A stretch of 64,000 bases of DNA from Bradyrhizobium sp. CSA207 (lineage in GTDB: Bacteria > Pseudomonadota > Alphaproteobacteria > Rhizobiales > Xanthobacteraceae): the NCBI RefSeq assembly GCF_029051685.1, contig NZ_JAACFT010000014.1, positions 124,001-188,000 of the forward strand, in the 5' to 3' direction. The notes beneath the pieces were generated by a model. The model was not told the origin of the DNA. It made no database searches and worked only from the letters and a program-made list of their open reading frames with translations. This document shows, piece after piece, positions 36,251 through 44,137 of this stretch (position 1 is the stretch's first letter; each line of letters begins with the position of its first letter). The position numbers were made by a program, and so were the translations under genes.

Positions 36251-36869
36251 GTATTTCGGAATCATGGATGTCGCGCAGCCAAAGACCGGCGAGACCGTGG
36301 TCGTGTCCGCTGCAGCCGGGTCGGTCGGATCGATTGCGGGTCAAATCGCGCGGATTTGCGGTGCGCGCGTCGTCGGCATTGCCGGCGGGCAAGGCAAGAT
36401 CCGGCAACTTGTCGACGATCTGGGATTCGACGCGGGCATCGATCGATCCGCGCCCGACTTCGCCCGGCAGCTCAGGGATGCTTGTCCCGAAGGCATCAAT
36501 GTCTATTTCGACAACGTGCAGGGTGACGTGCTCGATACTTGCCTCGAGCACCTGGCCAAGGGCGGCCGCGTCGTGATGTGCGGCGGCGTATCGGTGTTGA
36601 ACGAGGACGGTGGGCGGGCGCGCTATAATCTGATGCGCGTGGTGTGGAAGCGCGCGCGACTGCAAGGATTCGGCATCTTCGAATATTCCGAGCAAAAGCG
36701 GCATGAGGCGCTTGAACAACTCGGGCAATGGATCCGGCAGGGCCGACTTCGCATTATCCAGGAGCACAGGCACGGCTTCGATCAGCTGCCCCGGGCGTTC
36801 ATCGATCTGCTGGCGGGCCGAAGCTCCGGCAGCCAGGTCGTCTGGATGCGCGGGACCGATCTCAAGTAA
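36250..36869 (+). pseudogene. 3' fragment of an NADP-dependent MDR oxidoreductase
   Basis: The sequence from AYFGIMDVAQPKTGETVVVS to the end (GSQVVWMRGTDLK) matches the C-terminal two thirds of the intact MDR gene at 37393-38394, with the nucleotide-binding motif AAAGSVGSIAGQIARICG. About the first 130 residues, the catalytic N-terminal domain, are missing. The frame opens at a GTG at 36234, so a truncated product could be made, but without the substrate domain it is unlikely to work. Confidence 0.75.
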
Positions 36870-36906
36870 CCTCAGCCACCTTCTCAAGCCGGCAACAGGA
36901 AGCGCC

Positions 36907-37365
36907 ATGAACCCGACCATGACCCCGGACGAAGCGGCCGACCGCCTTGCTATCAGAGAACTGATCGACGCCTATGCCCATTGCGCCGACCGGCGCGACG
37001 CAAGCGGGCAGATGGCGCTCTTCACTGAGGACACGGCGTTTCACGTCTTCATGGACAGTCGCTTGTCCGAGCCGACCTACGTCCTCCACGGCCGCAGCGC
37101 GCTTGCGCCCGTCTTCGCCGATTTGAACCAATATCAGGCGACGACGCATTTCAACGGCCAGAGCACCTTCCGCCTCGATGGCGATGGAGCGACCGGTGAA
37201 AGCTACTGCATTGCTCATCATGTGAGCCTGGACGGTGAAAAGCGCACGTTGATGATCGCGTCGATCCGTTACCTGGATAAGTTCGTGAAGCAGGACGGCA
37301 CCTGGCTCTTCGCCGAGCGCAAGCTCATGGTCGACTGGACCGAAACACGCAGCTCGGCTCCCTAG
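36907..37365 (+). CDS. SnoaL/NTF2-like protein
   Basis: This 152-residue protein has the SnoaL-like opening DRLAIRELIDAYAHCADRRD and ends with LMVDWTETR. The cone-shaped fold serves dehydratases, isomerases and hydroxylase helpers in aromatic pathways. AGGAAG precedes the ATG. The gene lies between the truncated and the intact MDR reductase genes. No catalytic residue assignment is safe from sequence alone. Confidence 0.78.
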   Translation: MNPTMTPDEAADRLAIRELIDAYAHCADRRDASGQMALFTEDTAFHVFMDSRLSEPTYVLHGRSALAPVFADLNQYQATTHFNGQSTFRLDGDGATGESYCIAHHVSLDGEKRTLMIASIRYLDKFVKQDGTWLFAERKLMVDWTETRSSAP

Positions 37366-37392
37366 CGCGACGAGATAGGAAAGGCGGTAGCA

Positions 37393-38394
37393 ATGAAAAA
37401 CCGGCAAGTATGGCTAAGTTCACGCCCCAACGGAATTCCGCAGCCGACGGACTTTGCGCTGCGCGAGGCGGAGGTGCCGAGGATTTCGGACGGCGAGTTC
37501 CTCGTTCGCAACATCTTCCTGTCGGCAGATCCCGCAATGCGCGGATGGATTGCCGACAAGAGCACCTATTGGCCGAGGATCGAAGTTGGCGATACCATGC
37601 GCGCATTCTCGGTCGGAGAGGTGATCGAATCGAAAAGCCCTGGCTATGGGGTTGGCGACAAGGTCATGGGCATATTCGGCTGGCAGGACTATGCCGCAGG
37701 CAAACCGCAGCAGGTCATGCGGAAGGTCCTCGAGGATGACCTTCCGCTGTCGCTCTCGCTCGGCGTGCTCGGACTGAACGGCCTCACGGCCTATTTTGGC
37801 CTGCTCGACGTGTGCCGGCCGAAAACAGGGGAAACCGTCGTGGTCTCGACGGCCGCCGGCGGGGTTGGCTCTGCCGTGGGCCAGATCGCGAAGATCAAGG
37901 GATGCCGTACCATCGGGTTCGCTGGTGGCGCGGAGAAAGTCCGGCAGTGCATCGAAGAGTTCGGCTACGATTCTGCCGTCGACTACAAGTCGACAGCGGA
38001 TCTTGATGGAGCGCTTGCCCGGCTTTGCGCCAATGGCGTCGACGCGTTCTTCGACAACACGTCCGGTGCAATTCACGATGCCGTTGTCCGGCAGATCAAT
38101 GTCGGAGCGCGCATCGCTATTTGCGGCACCGCCTCATATGCGAGCTGGGATCCCTGGAACGAGGGACCGCGGCCGGAGCGGCATCTGCTCGTCAAGCGCG
38201 CAATCATGCAGGGCTTCCTCACCACCGATTTTGCTCCACGATATGAAGAGGCCATTGCGGCGCTGGCTGGCTGGATTCGTTCCGGCGAGCTTCGGTATCG
38301 CGAGGACATGCAGGACGGCATCGAGGCCGCTCCCGCATCGATTGCGATGCTCTACGCCGGGGAGAATCGGGGGAAGCTGGTCATCAGATTGTAG
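37393..38394 (+). CDS. NADP-dependent MDR oxidoreductase (CurA/YncB group)
   Basis: This 333-residue medium-chain reductase without zinc ligands has substrate-domain landmarks SADPAMRGWIADKSTYWP and GYGVGDKVMGIFGWQDY. The Rossmann motif STAAGGVGSAVGQIAKIKG lies near residues 152-170. The CurA/PTGR group reduces carbon-carbon double bonds of enones with NADPH. A degraded paralogue lies 500 bases upstream. A short hairpin follows the stop. Confidence 0.87.
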   Translation: MKNRQVWLSSRPNGIPQPTDFALREAEVPRISDGEFLVRNIFLSADPAMRGWIADKSTYWPRIEVGDTMRAFSVGEVIESKSPGYGVGDKVMGIFGWQDYAAGKPQQVMRKVLEDDLPLSLSLGVLGLNGLTAYFGLLDVCRPKTGETVVVSTAAGGVGSAVGQIAKIKGCRTIGFAGGAEKVRQCIEEFGYDSAVDYKSTADLDGALARLCANGVDAFFDNTSGAIHDAVVRQINVGARIAICGTASYASWDPWNEGPRPERHLLVKRAIMQGFLTTDFAPRYEEAIAALAGWIRSGELRYREDMQDGIEAAPASIAMLYAGENRGKLVIRL

Positions 38395-38399
38395 CGACA

Positions 38400-38419
38400 C
38401 CCGGTTTGCCCATACCGGG
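38400..38419. terminator. Possible terminator between convergent genes
   Basis: A six-base stem (CCCGGT at 38400-38405, ACCGGG at 38414-38419) encloses an eight-base loop. It sits in the 43-base gap between the convergent MDR and GntR genes. There is no T-run, so the call rests on stem and position only. Confidence 0.35.
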
Positions 38420-38437
38420 GCGGGAGCTGGCAGGTCG

Positions 38438-39214
38438 TCAGGCGGATGCCGTGATGCGCTTGCGTTTTAGATTTGGGCCGTCGGGTGCATGAGCCTTGCC
38501 CGGCTTTGCCCTTGAGGATCTCGCAGCCGGCTCGCGCTCGGACGATACAGCGTCGAGGACGATTTTTGCGGTCAATTGTAGGTGTGCGTTCATTAGTGCG
38601 ACAGCGCGTTCGCTGTCCCGCAACAAAGCGGCCTCCGCAATCTCGCGATGTTCCTTATCGAGGTCTCGATCCACCTTGGACAAGGGACCGGTAAACCACC
38701 GGTAGCGTGCAGAGTGATTGAAAAGAACCGCTCGCAGATGAAGAAGCCAAGGGCTGCCGCATCCCGCTGCGAGGACTTCGTGAAAGGTCTCGTGAGCCCT
38801 CGCATATTCGTTGCTGTAGCGACGCGCGGCCTTGTCGGCCCATACCGGCGTATGCGTCAGACGGTGCAGGGCGGCGACGACCTGCGATTGCCACTCCAGT
38901 CCACCTTTCTCGATCGCGCCTCGAAGGCAGAGCGCCTCAATGCTGCATCGAACGTCGGTGAGATCGCGAAGGGCATCGACCGACAGTGGCGCGACGCGGA
39001 AGCCTCGCTGCGGTTCGCTGACGACAAATCCCTCCGATGCGAGGCGCGACAGCGCCTCACGCACGGCGCTCGAGCCGACCGCAAAGCGACGGCACAGATC
39101 GTCGATCTTCAGCTTCTCTCCGGGGGCGAAGTTGCACGCGAGCAGTTCGGAGCGAAGCTCCGCATAGGCTCCGTGGGTGAGGCTCGTGGGTGATTCCATG
39201 GTGCTGATAGCCAT
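38438..39214 (-). CDS. GntR-family regulator, FCD subfamily
   Basis: This protein of about 258 residues has an N-terminal winged helix (AYAELRSELLACNFAPGEKL, then IDDLCRRFAVGSSAVREALS) and an FCD all-helical ligand domain with YARAHETFHEVLAAG and HREIAEAAL. The usual Asp of the FCD metal site (DxxFH) is His here. It is divergent from the FAH-hydrolase operon, with three TATGCA sites between them, and is probably its regulator. Starts at 39238 (GTG) or 39199 (ATG) cannot be excluded. Confidence 0.85.
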   Translation of the reverse strand: MAISTMESPTSLTHGAYAELRSELLACNFAPGEKLKIDDLCRRFAVGSSAVREALSRLASEGFVVSEPQRGFRVAPLSVDALRDLTDVRCSIEALCLRGAIEKGGLEWQSQVVAALHRLTHTPVWADKAARRYSNEYARAHETFHEVLAAGCGSPWLLHLRAVLFNHSARYRWFTGPLSKVDRDLDKEHREIAEAALLRDSERAVALMNAHLQLTAKIVLDAVSSEREPAARSSRAKPGKAHAPDGPNLKRKRITASA

Positions 39215-39245
39215 AGCGGACGAAATGACCGGAGTCACTTGTAAA

Positions 39246-39294
39246 TATGCACACTTTGGAAATTATGCATTTTATATTGTAATATGCATTTTAT
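39246..39294. promoter_or_regulatory. Three TATGCA repeats, probable GntR operator
   Basis: TATGCA begins at 39246, 39264 and 39283. The last two belong to perfect 12-base copies of TATGCATTTTAT (39264-39275, 39283-39294). The 18 and 19 base spacing puts the sites on nearly the same DNA face. They lie in the AT-rich gap between the GntR gene and the FAH-family gene, so they are a good candidate binding array for the regulator. Confidence 0.5.
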
Positions 39295-39330
39295 GTGATA
39301 TAGGGGATCGCACACGGAGGAAAACGCCCC

Positions 39331-40206
39331 ATGCGCTTCATCGCCTATGAAAGAAACGGAACGCGCGGCCTCGCGGTGGCCGATCAGGCCGGCCGGCACT
39401 GGGGGCTTGATGACGGCGGAGATGGCAGGCTCGAGCGCGCCATTGCCGGTGGAAGGGACGGGCTGAAAGATCTCGCGGCCGCTCTCCTCAAGGGCGAACC
39501 GATCGATCCGGAAGCGGTGAGCTTCCTGCCTCCGCTGTCCTCACCCGGCAAGATCATCTGCGTGGGATTGAACTATGCGGACCACACCGCCGAAAGCAGT
39601 ATCCAGCAGCCTGACTACCCCACGCTGTTTGGCCGGTTCGCATCGAGCCTCGTCGGCCACGGTGCGCCGATCGTGCGTCCGAATGTCTCGGATGCGCTCG
39701 ACTTTGAGGGAGAGCTTGTCGCTGTCATCGGGCGCGGTGGCCGTCATATCCCGCAGTCCGCGGCCCTCGACCATGTCGCCGGATATTCGATCTTCAACGA
39801 TGGTACGATCCGCGACTATCAGTTCCGTACGCCGCAATGGACGATTGGCAAGAATTTCGACGGCACCGGAGCGTTCGGGCCTGCGTTCGTGACTGCCGAC
39901 GAGTTGCCGTCCGGCGCCAGCAGCCTGAAACTCGAGACGAGATTGAACGGGACGGTGATGCAGAAGGCGTCGACCTCCGATCTGATCTTCGATGTCGCAA
40001 CCCTGGTCGCGCTGATCAGCGTCGGCATCACGTTGTCTCCCGGAGACATTATCGTGACCGGAACGCCGTCCGGCGTCGGCGCTGCGCGCAAGCCGCCTCT
40101 CTACATGAAGCCCGGCGACGTCTGCGAGATCGAGATCGAAGGATTGGGTGTTCTTCGCAATCCGATTGCGCAGGAGGGGAAAAATACGGTGCAGGCGGCG
40201 GCCTGA
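39331..40206 (+). CDS. Fumarylacetoacetate hydrolase (FAH) family protein
   Basis: This 291-residue protein has the FAH core: GLNYADHTAESSIQQPDYPT, metal ligands in LDFEGELVAVIGRGGRHI, SIFNDGTIRDYQFRTPQWTI and TGTPSGVGAARKPPLYMKPG. Members hydrolyse or decarboxylate ring-cleavage products such as fumarylpyruvate or 2-hydroxyhepta-dienedioate. GGAGG lies before the ATG. As the first gene of the GntR-linked set it would act after ring cleavage. The exact substrate is open. Confidence 0.88.
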   Translation: MRFIAYERNGTRGLAVADQAGRHWGLDDGGDGRLERAIAGGRDGLKDLAAALLKGEPIDPEAVSFLPPLSSPGKIICVGLNYADHTAESSIQQPDYPTLFGRFASSLVGHGAPIVRPNVSDALDFEGELVAVIGRGGRHIPQSAALDHVAGYSIFNDGTIRDYQFRTPQWTIGKNFDGTGAFGPAFVTADELPSGASSLKLETRLNGTVMQKASTSDLIFDVATLVALISVGITLSPGDIIVTGTPSGVGAARKPPLYMKPGDVCEIEIEGLGVLRNPIAQEGKNTVQAAA

Positions 40207-40397
40207 CACTGCGTTGATCCTGTTGCTCGCGGATCCATGCGGGCATCATATGGTCTCCTCGGAGGCGAGGTCATGACGAGTGTCGATAGCTGCACTGCTT
40301 CGTCTCAAGGGAGTTGATCTGGCGAGGTTCTGATCGGGTGTCATTCGGAGGCGGCAGCACAATAAAAATCCTGCGCCGCTCTTATTGGGAGGAAGCG

Positions 40398-42020
40398 ATG
40401 AAATCAGTTCCTGTTCTGATTGCAGGGGGCGGTCCCGTCGGGATGACGCTTGCGAAGGTCCTCGCCCATTTCGGAATCCGCTCGATGCTGGTCGAGCGGA
40501 ATGCGACGACGACCCGCCACCCGAAGATGGACATCACCAACAGCCGCAGCATGGAGCTTTTTCACAAGTTCGGCCTCGCGGACGCGTTGCGACATGTCGC
40601 GGTGCCGGAAGATCATCCTTTCGATGTTTCCTGGATCACAAGTCTCGCCGGATATGAGCTGCATCGCTTTCGATACATGCCCCCGAGCGAGTTTCGAAAG
40701 CAGATCCGCATCAAGAACGACGGCACCCAACCGCTCGAACCCCCGATGCGGGTCTCGCAGGTCGAGATCGAGCCGGTTCTGAAGAAAGCCATCGACGCGC
40801 GTCCGGAAGTCGAGGTCAGGTTCGGCGTCGCCTTCGAAAGTTTCGAGGAGCAGGATGATCGTGTGGTCGCTCATCTGCGGGAGCAGGGAAGCGGCGCCCA
40901 GGAGCAGGTCAGCTGCCAATATCTCATCGGTTGCGACGGTGGTACCAGCCGCGTTCGGGCGGGTCTGGGCATTCAGCTGGAGGGGCAGGCGCGCGTCGGC
41001 GAACTCTACATGATCCACTTTCGATCGACCGAGCGGGATCTGCTGCAACGCTGGGGCGTTGCCTGGCACTACCAATCGCCGCTTGGCACCATGATCGCCC
41101 AGAACGACGATGATATCTGGACTGTTCACATGCCTGTGCTTCCCGGCCAGGACGCGACCAAGCTCGATCCGCGCGCGCTCGTCGAAGCCTATGCCGGCCG
41201 ACCATTCTCCTTCGAGATTCTGGTCGCGAATGCGTGGACGCCGCACCTCCTGGTCGCCGAAAGCTATGGCAAGGGTCGTGTCCTGCTCGCAGGTGATTCC
41301 GCGCATCAGTTCATCCCGACCGGCGGCTACGGGATGAATTCCGGGGTCGGCGATGCGGTCGACCTCGGCTGGAAGCTGGCGGCGACGCTGCAGGGCTTCG
41401 GCGGGCCCGGCCTGCTCGCCTCGTATGAGATCGAGCGGCGACCCGTGGCGGCACGAAATCGCGACGCATCCGGCCGCCACATGCAGGTTCGAATGCAGAT
41501 TGCCGAAGCCTATGGGAGCCTGTTGGAAGGCGACAACGGCGACAATCCCGTGCGTCGGGCGGAAGTCGGTGCAGCGATCGCCAGGCTCGGCAACGTCGAG
41601 AACGAATGTTTCGGGATCGAACACGGCTTTATCTATGAGGGATCGCCGATCGTCGCAAATAGCTCGGCTACTCCCTTTCCATTCGATTCCGTTGTCTACA
41701 AGCCGACGACCACGCCCGGTGCCCGCTTGCCCAGCACATATCTGAAAGACGGGACGGCGCTCTACGATCGGCTGGGCCTGCATTTCACGCTGATCGATTT
41801 CCGCGGAAGCGATCCGTCATCCTTTGTCGACGCGGCGGCGCGACGACAGATACCGCTCTCGATCCTGCAGCTGGACGAGCCCGATCTGAAGGGCGTCTAC
41901 GGACGGGACATGCTGCTTGTTCGGCCCGACCACCACATTGCGTGGCGCGGAACGGGCAGCACGACGCCCAACGCCGACGCGATCCTCGCGACGGCTCTCG
42001 GCTGGGGGGTGGACCGGTGA
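40398..42020 (+). CDS. FAD-dependent aromatic hydroxylase (MhpA/PheA-like)
   Basis: This 540-residue flavoprotein has an N-terminal Rossmann motif (VLIAGGGPVGMTLAKVLAHF), a central YLIGCDGGTSRVRAGLGI and the FAD-binding GDSAHQFIPTGGYGMNSGVG followed by DLGWKLAA. A C-terminal thioredoxin-like extension ends it, as in 3-(3-hydroxyphenyl)propionate or phenol hydroxylases. These add a hydroxyl group to a phenolic ring using NAD(P)H and O2. GGGAGG precedes the ATG. The stop overlaps the GTG of the next hydroxylase gene. Confidence 0.87.
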   Translation: MKSVPVLIAGGGPVGMTLAKVLAHFGIRSMLVERNATTTRHPKMDITNSRSMELFHKFGLADALRHVAVPEDHPFDVSWITSLAGYELHRFRYMPPSEFRKQIRIKNDGTQPLEPPMRVSQVEIEPVLKKAIDARPEVEVRFGVAFESFEEQDDRVVAHLREQGSGAQEQVSCQYLIGCDGGTSRVRAGLGIQLEGQARVGELYMIHFRSTERDLLQRWGVAWHYQSPLGTMIAQNDDDIWTVHMPVLPGQDATKLDPRALVEAYAGRPFSFEILVANAWTPHLLVAESYGKGRVLLAGDSAHQFIPTGGYGMNSGVGDAVDLGWKLAATLQGFGGPGLLASYEIERRPVAARNRDASGRHMQVRMQIAEAYGSLLEGDNGDNPVRRAEVGAAIARLGNVENECFGIEHGFIYEGSPIVANSSATPFPFDSVVYKPTTTPGARLPSTYLKDGTALYDRLGLHFTLIDFRGSDPSSFVDAAARRQIPLSILQLDEPDLKGVYGRDMLLVRPDHHIAWRGTGSTTPNADAILATALGWGVDR

Positions 42021-43219
42021 AGCCGCTTCATGCCCTGGTGATCGGTGCTGGTATCGGCGGCACGGCGGCTGCCATCGCATTGCGTCGGGCCGGCCTCGAC
42101 GTCTCCTTGTTCGAGCAGACGATGGCGCAACGCGAAGTCGGCGCGGGCATCCAGATCAGCCCCAACGTCTCCCGGCTGCTGGGCCGTTATGGGCTCGGCG
42201 ACGCCATGGCGCGGGCCGCTGTTCGCCCTTCAGCGGTCGTTTTTCGTCGCTGGCAGGACGGTCGTGTCCTGGGGCGGGAAGAGCTGGGGGACGCGATCGA
42301 GAGCCGTTACGGCTCGCCCTATTACCATTTCCACCGGGCTGACCTCATCGCGCTTCTGGCGGATGCGTTCGGTCGCAAGGAGATCAAGCTTGGACGGCGC
42401 CTGGTCGATGTCGAGCAGGACGAAGGAGGCGTGACCGCCCGCTTCGAGGATGGCACGTCCGAGCATGGCGATCTCCTCATCGGGGCCGACGGAATTCACT
42501 CCCAGGTCCGCGAGCGCCTGTTCGGTGTGGAAAGGCCGCGGTTCTCGGGGCAGATCGCGTATCGGGGGCTCGCACCTGCCGAACGGATTGCGCATCTCGG
42601 CCTCCCGCTCGATGTCACGAACTGGGTGGGGCCGGGTGGACACTTTGTCCACTACTTCGTTTCATCCGGTCGATTCCTGAACTTCGTGGCTGTCAGCGAA
42701 GAGGCGACCTGGACCCGGGAGCAATGGTCCGACCGCGGTTCGATCTCCGATGCCGCGAAGAAATATGAGGGGTGGCATCCGCAGATCGCGACGATCCTCA
42801 ACGCCGTCGACGAGACGTTCAAATGGGCGTTGTTCGATCGCGATCCACTTCCGGAATGGGCGCAGGGGCGCGTCGCGCTGCTGGGCGACGCGTGCCATCC
42901 CATGTTGCCTTACATGGCACAGGGGGCGGCGCAGGCCATCGAGGACGGTGCGGCGCTGGCGGCTTGCCTGAAGCACGCAGCCTTCGACATTCCGTCGGCG
43001 TTTCGGGCTTACGTCACGTTGCGTAAGCCGCGCGCGACCGAGGTGCAGGAAAGATCCCGCGCCAATTCCACGAGCTTCCACCTCCGGGATGGACCACAAC
43101 AACTCGAGAGGGATCAGCTCTTCGCCACGCGCGGTGTGCGCGGCAGCCCTGAGGCAATGAACAGACTTTATGGCTACGACGCAGAAGCCGTCGCGCCGAC
43201 GCCGGAGGAAAAACGATGA
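42017..43219 (+). CDS. FAD-dependent monooxygenase (salicylate / 3-hydroxybenzoate hydroxylase-like)
   Basis: This 400-residue flavoprotein starts at a GTG that overlaps the upstream stop (GTGA). Motifs in order are LVIGAGIGGTAAAIALRRAG, LIGADGIHSQVRERLFG and LLGDACHPMLPYMAQGAAQA. This compact form matches salicylate 1-hydroxylase and 3-hydroxybenzoate 6-hydroxylase. It could place the second hydroxyl group needed for ring cleavage. It is overlapped by the dioxygenase gene downstream, so the two hydroxylases and the dioxygenase are tightly coupled. Confidence 0.87.
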   Translation: MKPLHALVIGAGIGGTAAAIALRRAGLDVSLFEQTMAQREVGAGIQISPNVSRLLGRYGLGDAMARAAVRPSAVVFRRWQDGRVLGREELGDAIESRYGSPYYHFHRADLIALLADAFGRKEIKLGRRLVDVEQDEGGVTARFEDGTSEHGDLLIGADGIHSQVRERLFGVERPRFSGQIAYRGLAPAERIAHLGLPLDVTNWVGPGGHFVHYFVSSGRFLNFVAVSEEATWTREQWSDRGSISDAAKKYEGWHPQIATILNAVDETFKWALFDRDPLPEWAQGRVALLGDACHPMLPYMAQGAAQAIEDGAALAACLKHAAFDIPSAFRAYVTLRKPRATEVQERSRANSTSFHLRDGPQQLERDQLFATRGVRGSPEAMNRLYGYDAEAVAPTPEEKR

Positions 43220-44091
43220 CCCGCGCTTTCCAAATCGCCTATGTCGATCTCGATACGCCTGCTGCGGAGCAGGAGGTCGCCTATTACGACCGCGTGCTCG
43301 GCGCTACACCTGCCGAGCGTGGATCCGATGGGCGCGCCTATTTCAGCCTCGGTCTCGATCACCACAACATCACCATCAGGCCGGCGCCCGAGAAGCGCCT
43401 CACGGCGCTCGGCCTGAGGATCGAACAGGAAGCAGCCGACGAGACTGTGAAGTCGCTCCGCGGTCTCGGTCTCTCTGCCGAAAAGAAAAGCGACGCCCGG
43501 CCGGGCGTTCCCGTCCTGGTGGAGGTCGTCGTTGCGGGGCACACGCTCCATCTGTTGCCGGAGATGGCCATGCCTGGCCCCGGCTTCCGCACCTCGGGCG
43601 TCGTCCCAACGCGTCTTGGGCATGTTGCCCTGATCACGCCGGAGGCCGACAAATTCGTGGATTTCTGTTCGGCCATCGGATTCCGCACGACCGATTGGTT
43701 CGAGGGAATTGCGACGTTCCTGACCTGCAATCATGATCACCACGTTCTCAACGTCATCGGTGCGCCGGAAACCCGGCTGCATCACCTGGCGTTTGAGCTG
43801 CGCAGCCGCGCCGCGCATCACGACGTGGCGGATTTTCTTGCCAAGGAAAACCATCCGATCCTCTGGGGGCCGTCGCGGCACACTGCCGGCCACAACCTTG
43901 CTTCCTATCACTACGACCCGAGCCGTTTTCTGATCGAGCTCTATTCCGACATGGACGTGCTCGTTCCGGAGCTCAACATTTTCGAGCCGCGGCCCTGGCA
44001 TGAGGCGTATCCCCAACGTCCTCGGGTATGGACGATTGAGCAATTGACGACATGGGGAACCCGGTTCGACTTCGACCTGAAGACGGCCTGA
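43216..44091 (+). CDS. Extradiol ring-cleavage dioxygenase (type I, VOC superfamily)
   Basis: This 291-residue, two-domain protein is the usual length for catechol 2,3-dioxygenase-like enzymes. The iron ligands expected for type I extradiol enzymes are visible: His136 in PTRLGHVALI, His190 in RLHHLAFEL and Glu241 in RFLIELYSDMD. A Tyr in SYHYDPSRF fits the active-site second shell. It would cleave a catechol-type product of the two hydroxylases. It overlaps the upstream gene by four bases (ATGA). Confidence 0.9.
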   Translation: MTRAFQIAYVDLDTPAAEQEVAYYDRVLGATPAERGSDGRAYFSLGLDHHNITIRPAPEKRLTALGLRIEQEAADETVKSLRGLGLSAEKKSDARPGVPVLVEVVVAGHTLHLLPEMAMPGPGFRTSGVVPTRLGHVALITPEADKFVDFCSAIGFRTTDWFEGIATFLTCNHDHHVLNVIGAPETRLHHLAFELRSRAAHHDVADFLAKENHPILWGPSRHTAGHNLASYHYDPSRFLIELYSDMDVLVPELNIFEPRPWHEAYPQRPRVWTIEQLTTWGTRFDFDLKTA

Positions 44092-44137
44092 CGATCCGGC
44101 CGACCATCGCTCGAAAATCAAATCCAAGAGGAGAGGC

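Noticed and set aside
40404..41783. 459-residue minus-strand frame opposite the FAD hydroxylase.
   Set aside because: The plus-strand frame has clear FAD motifs along its length; the minus frame has none and is a composition artefact.
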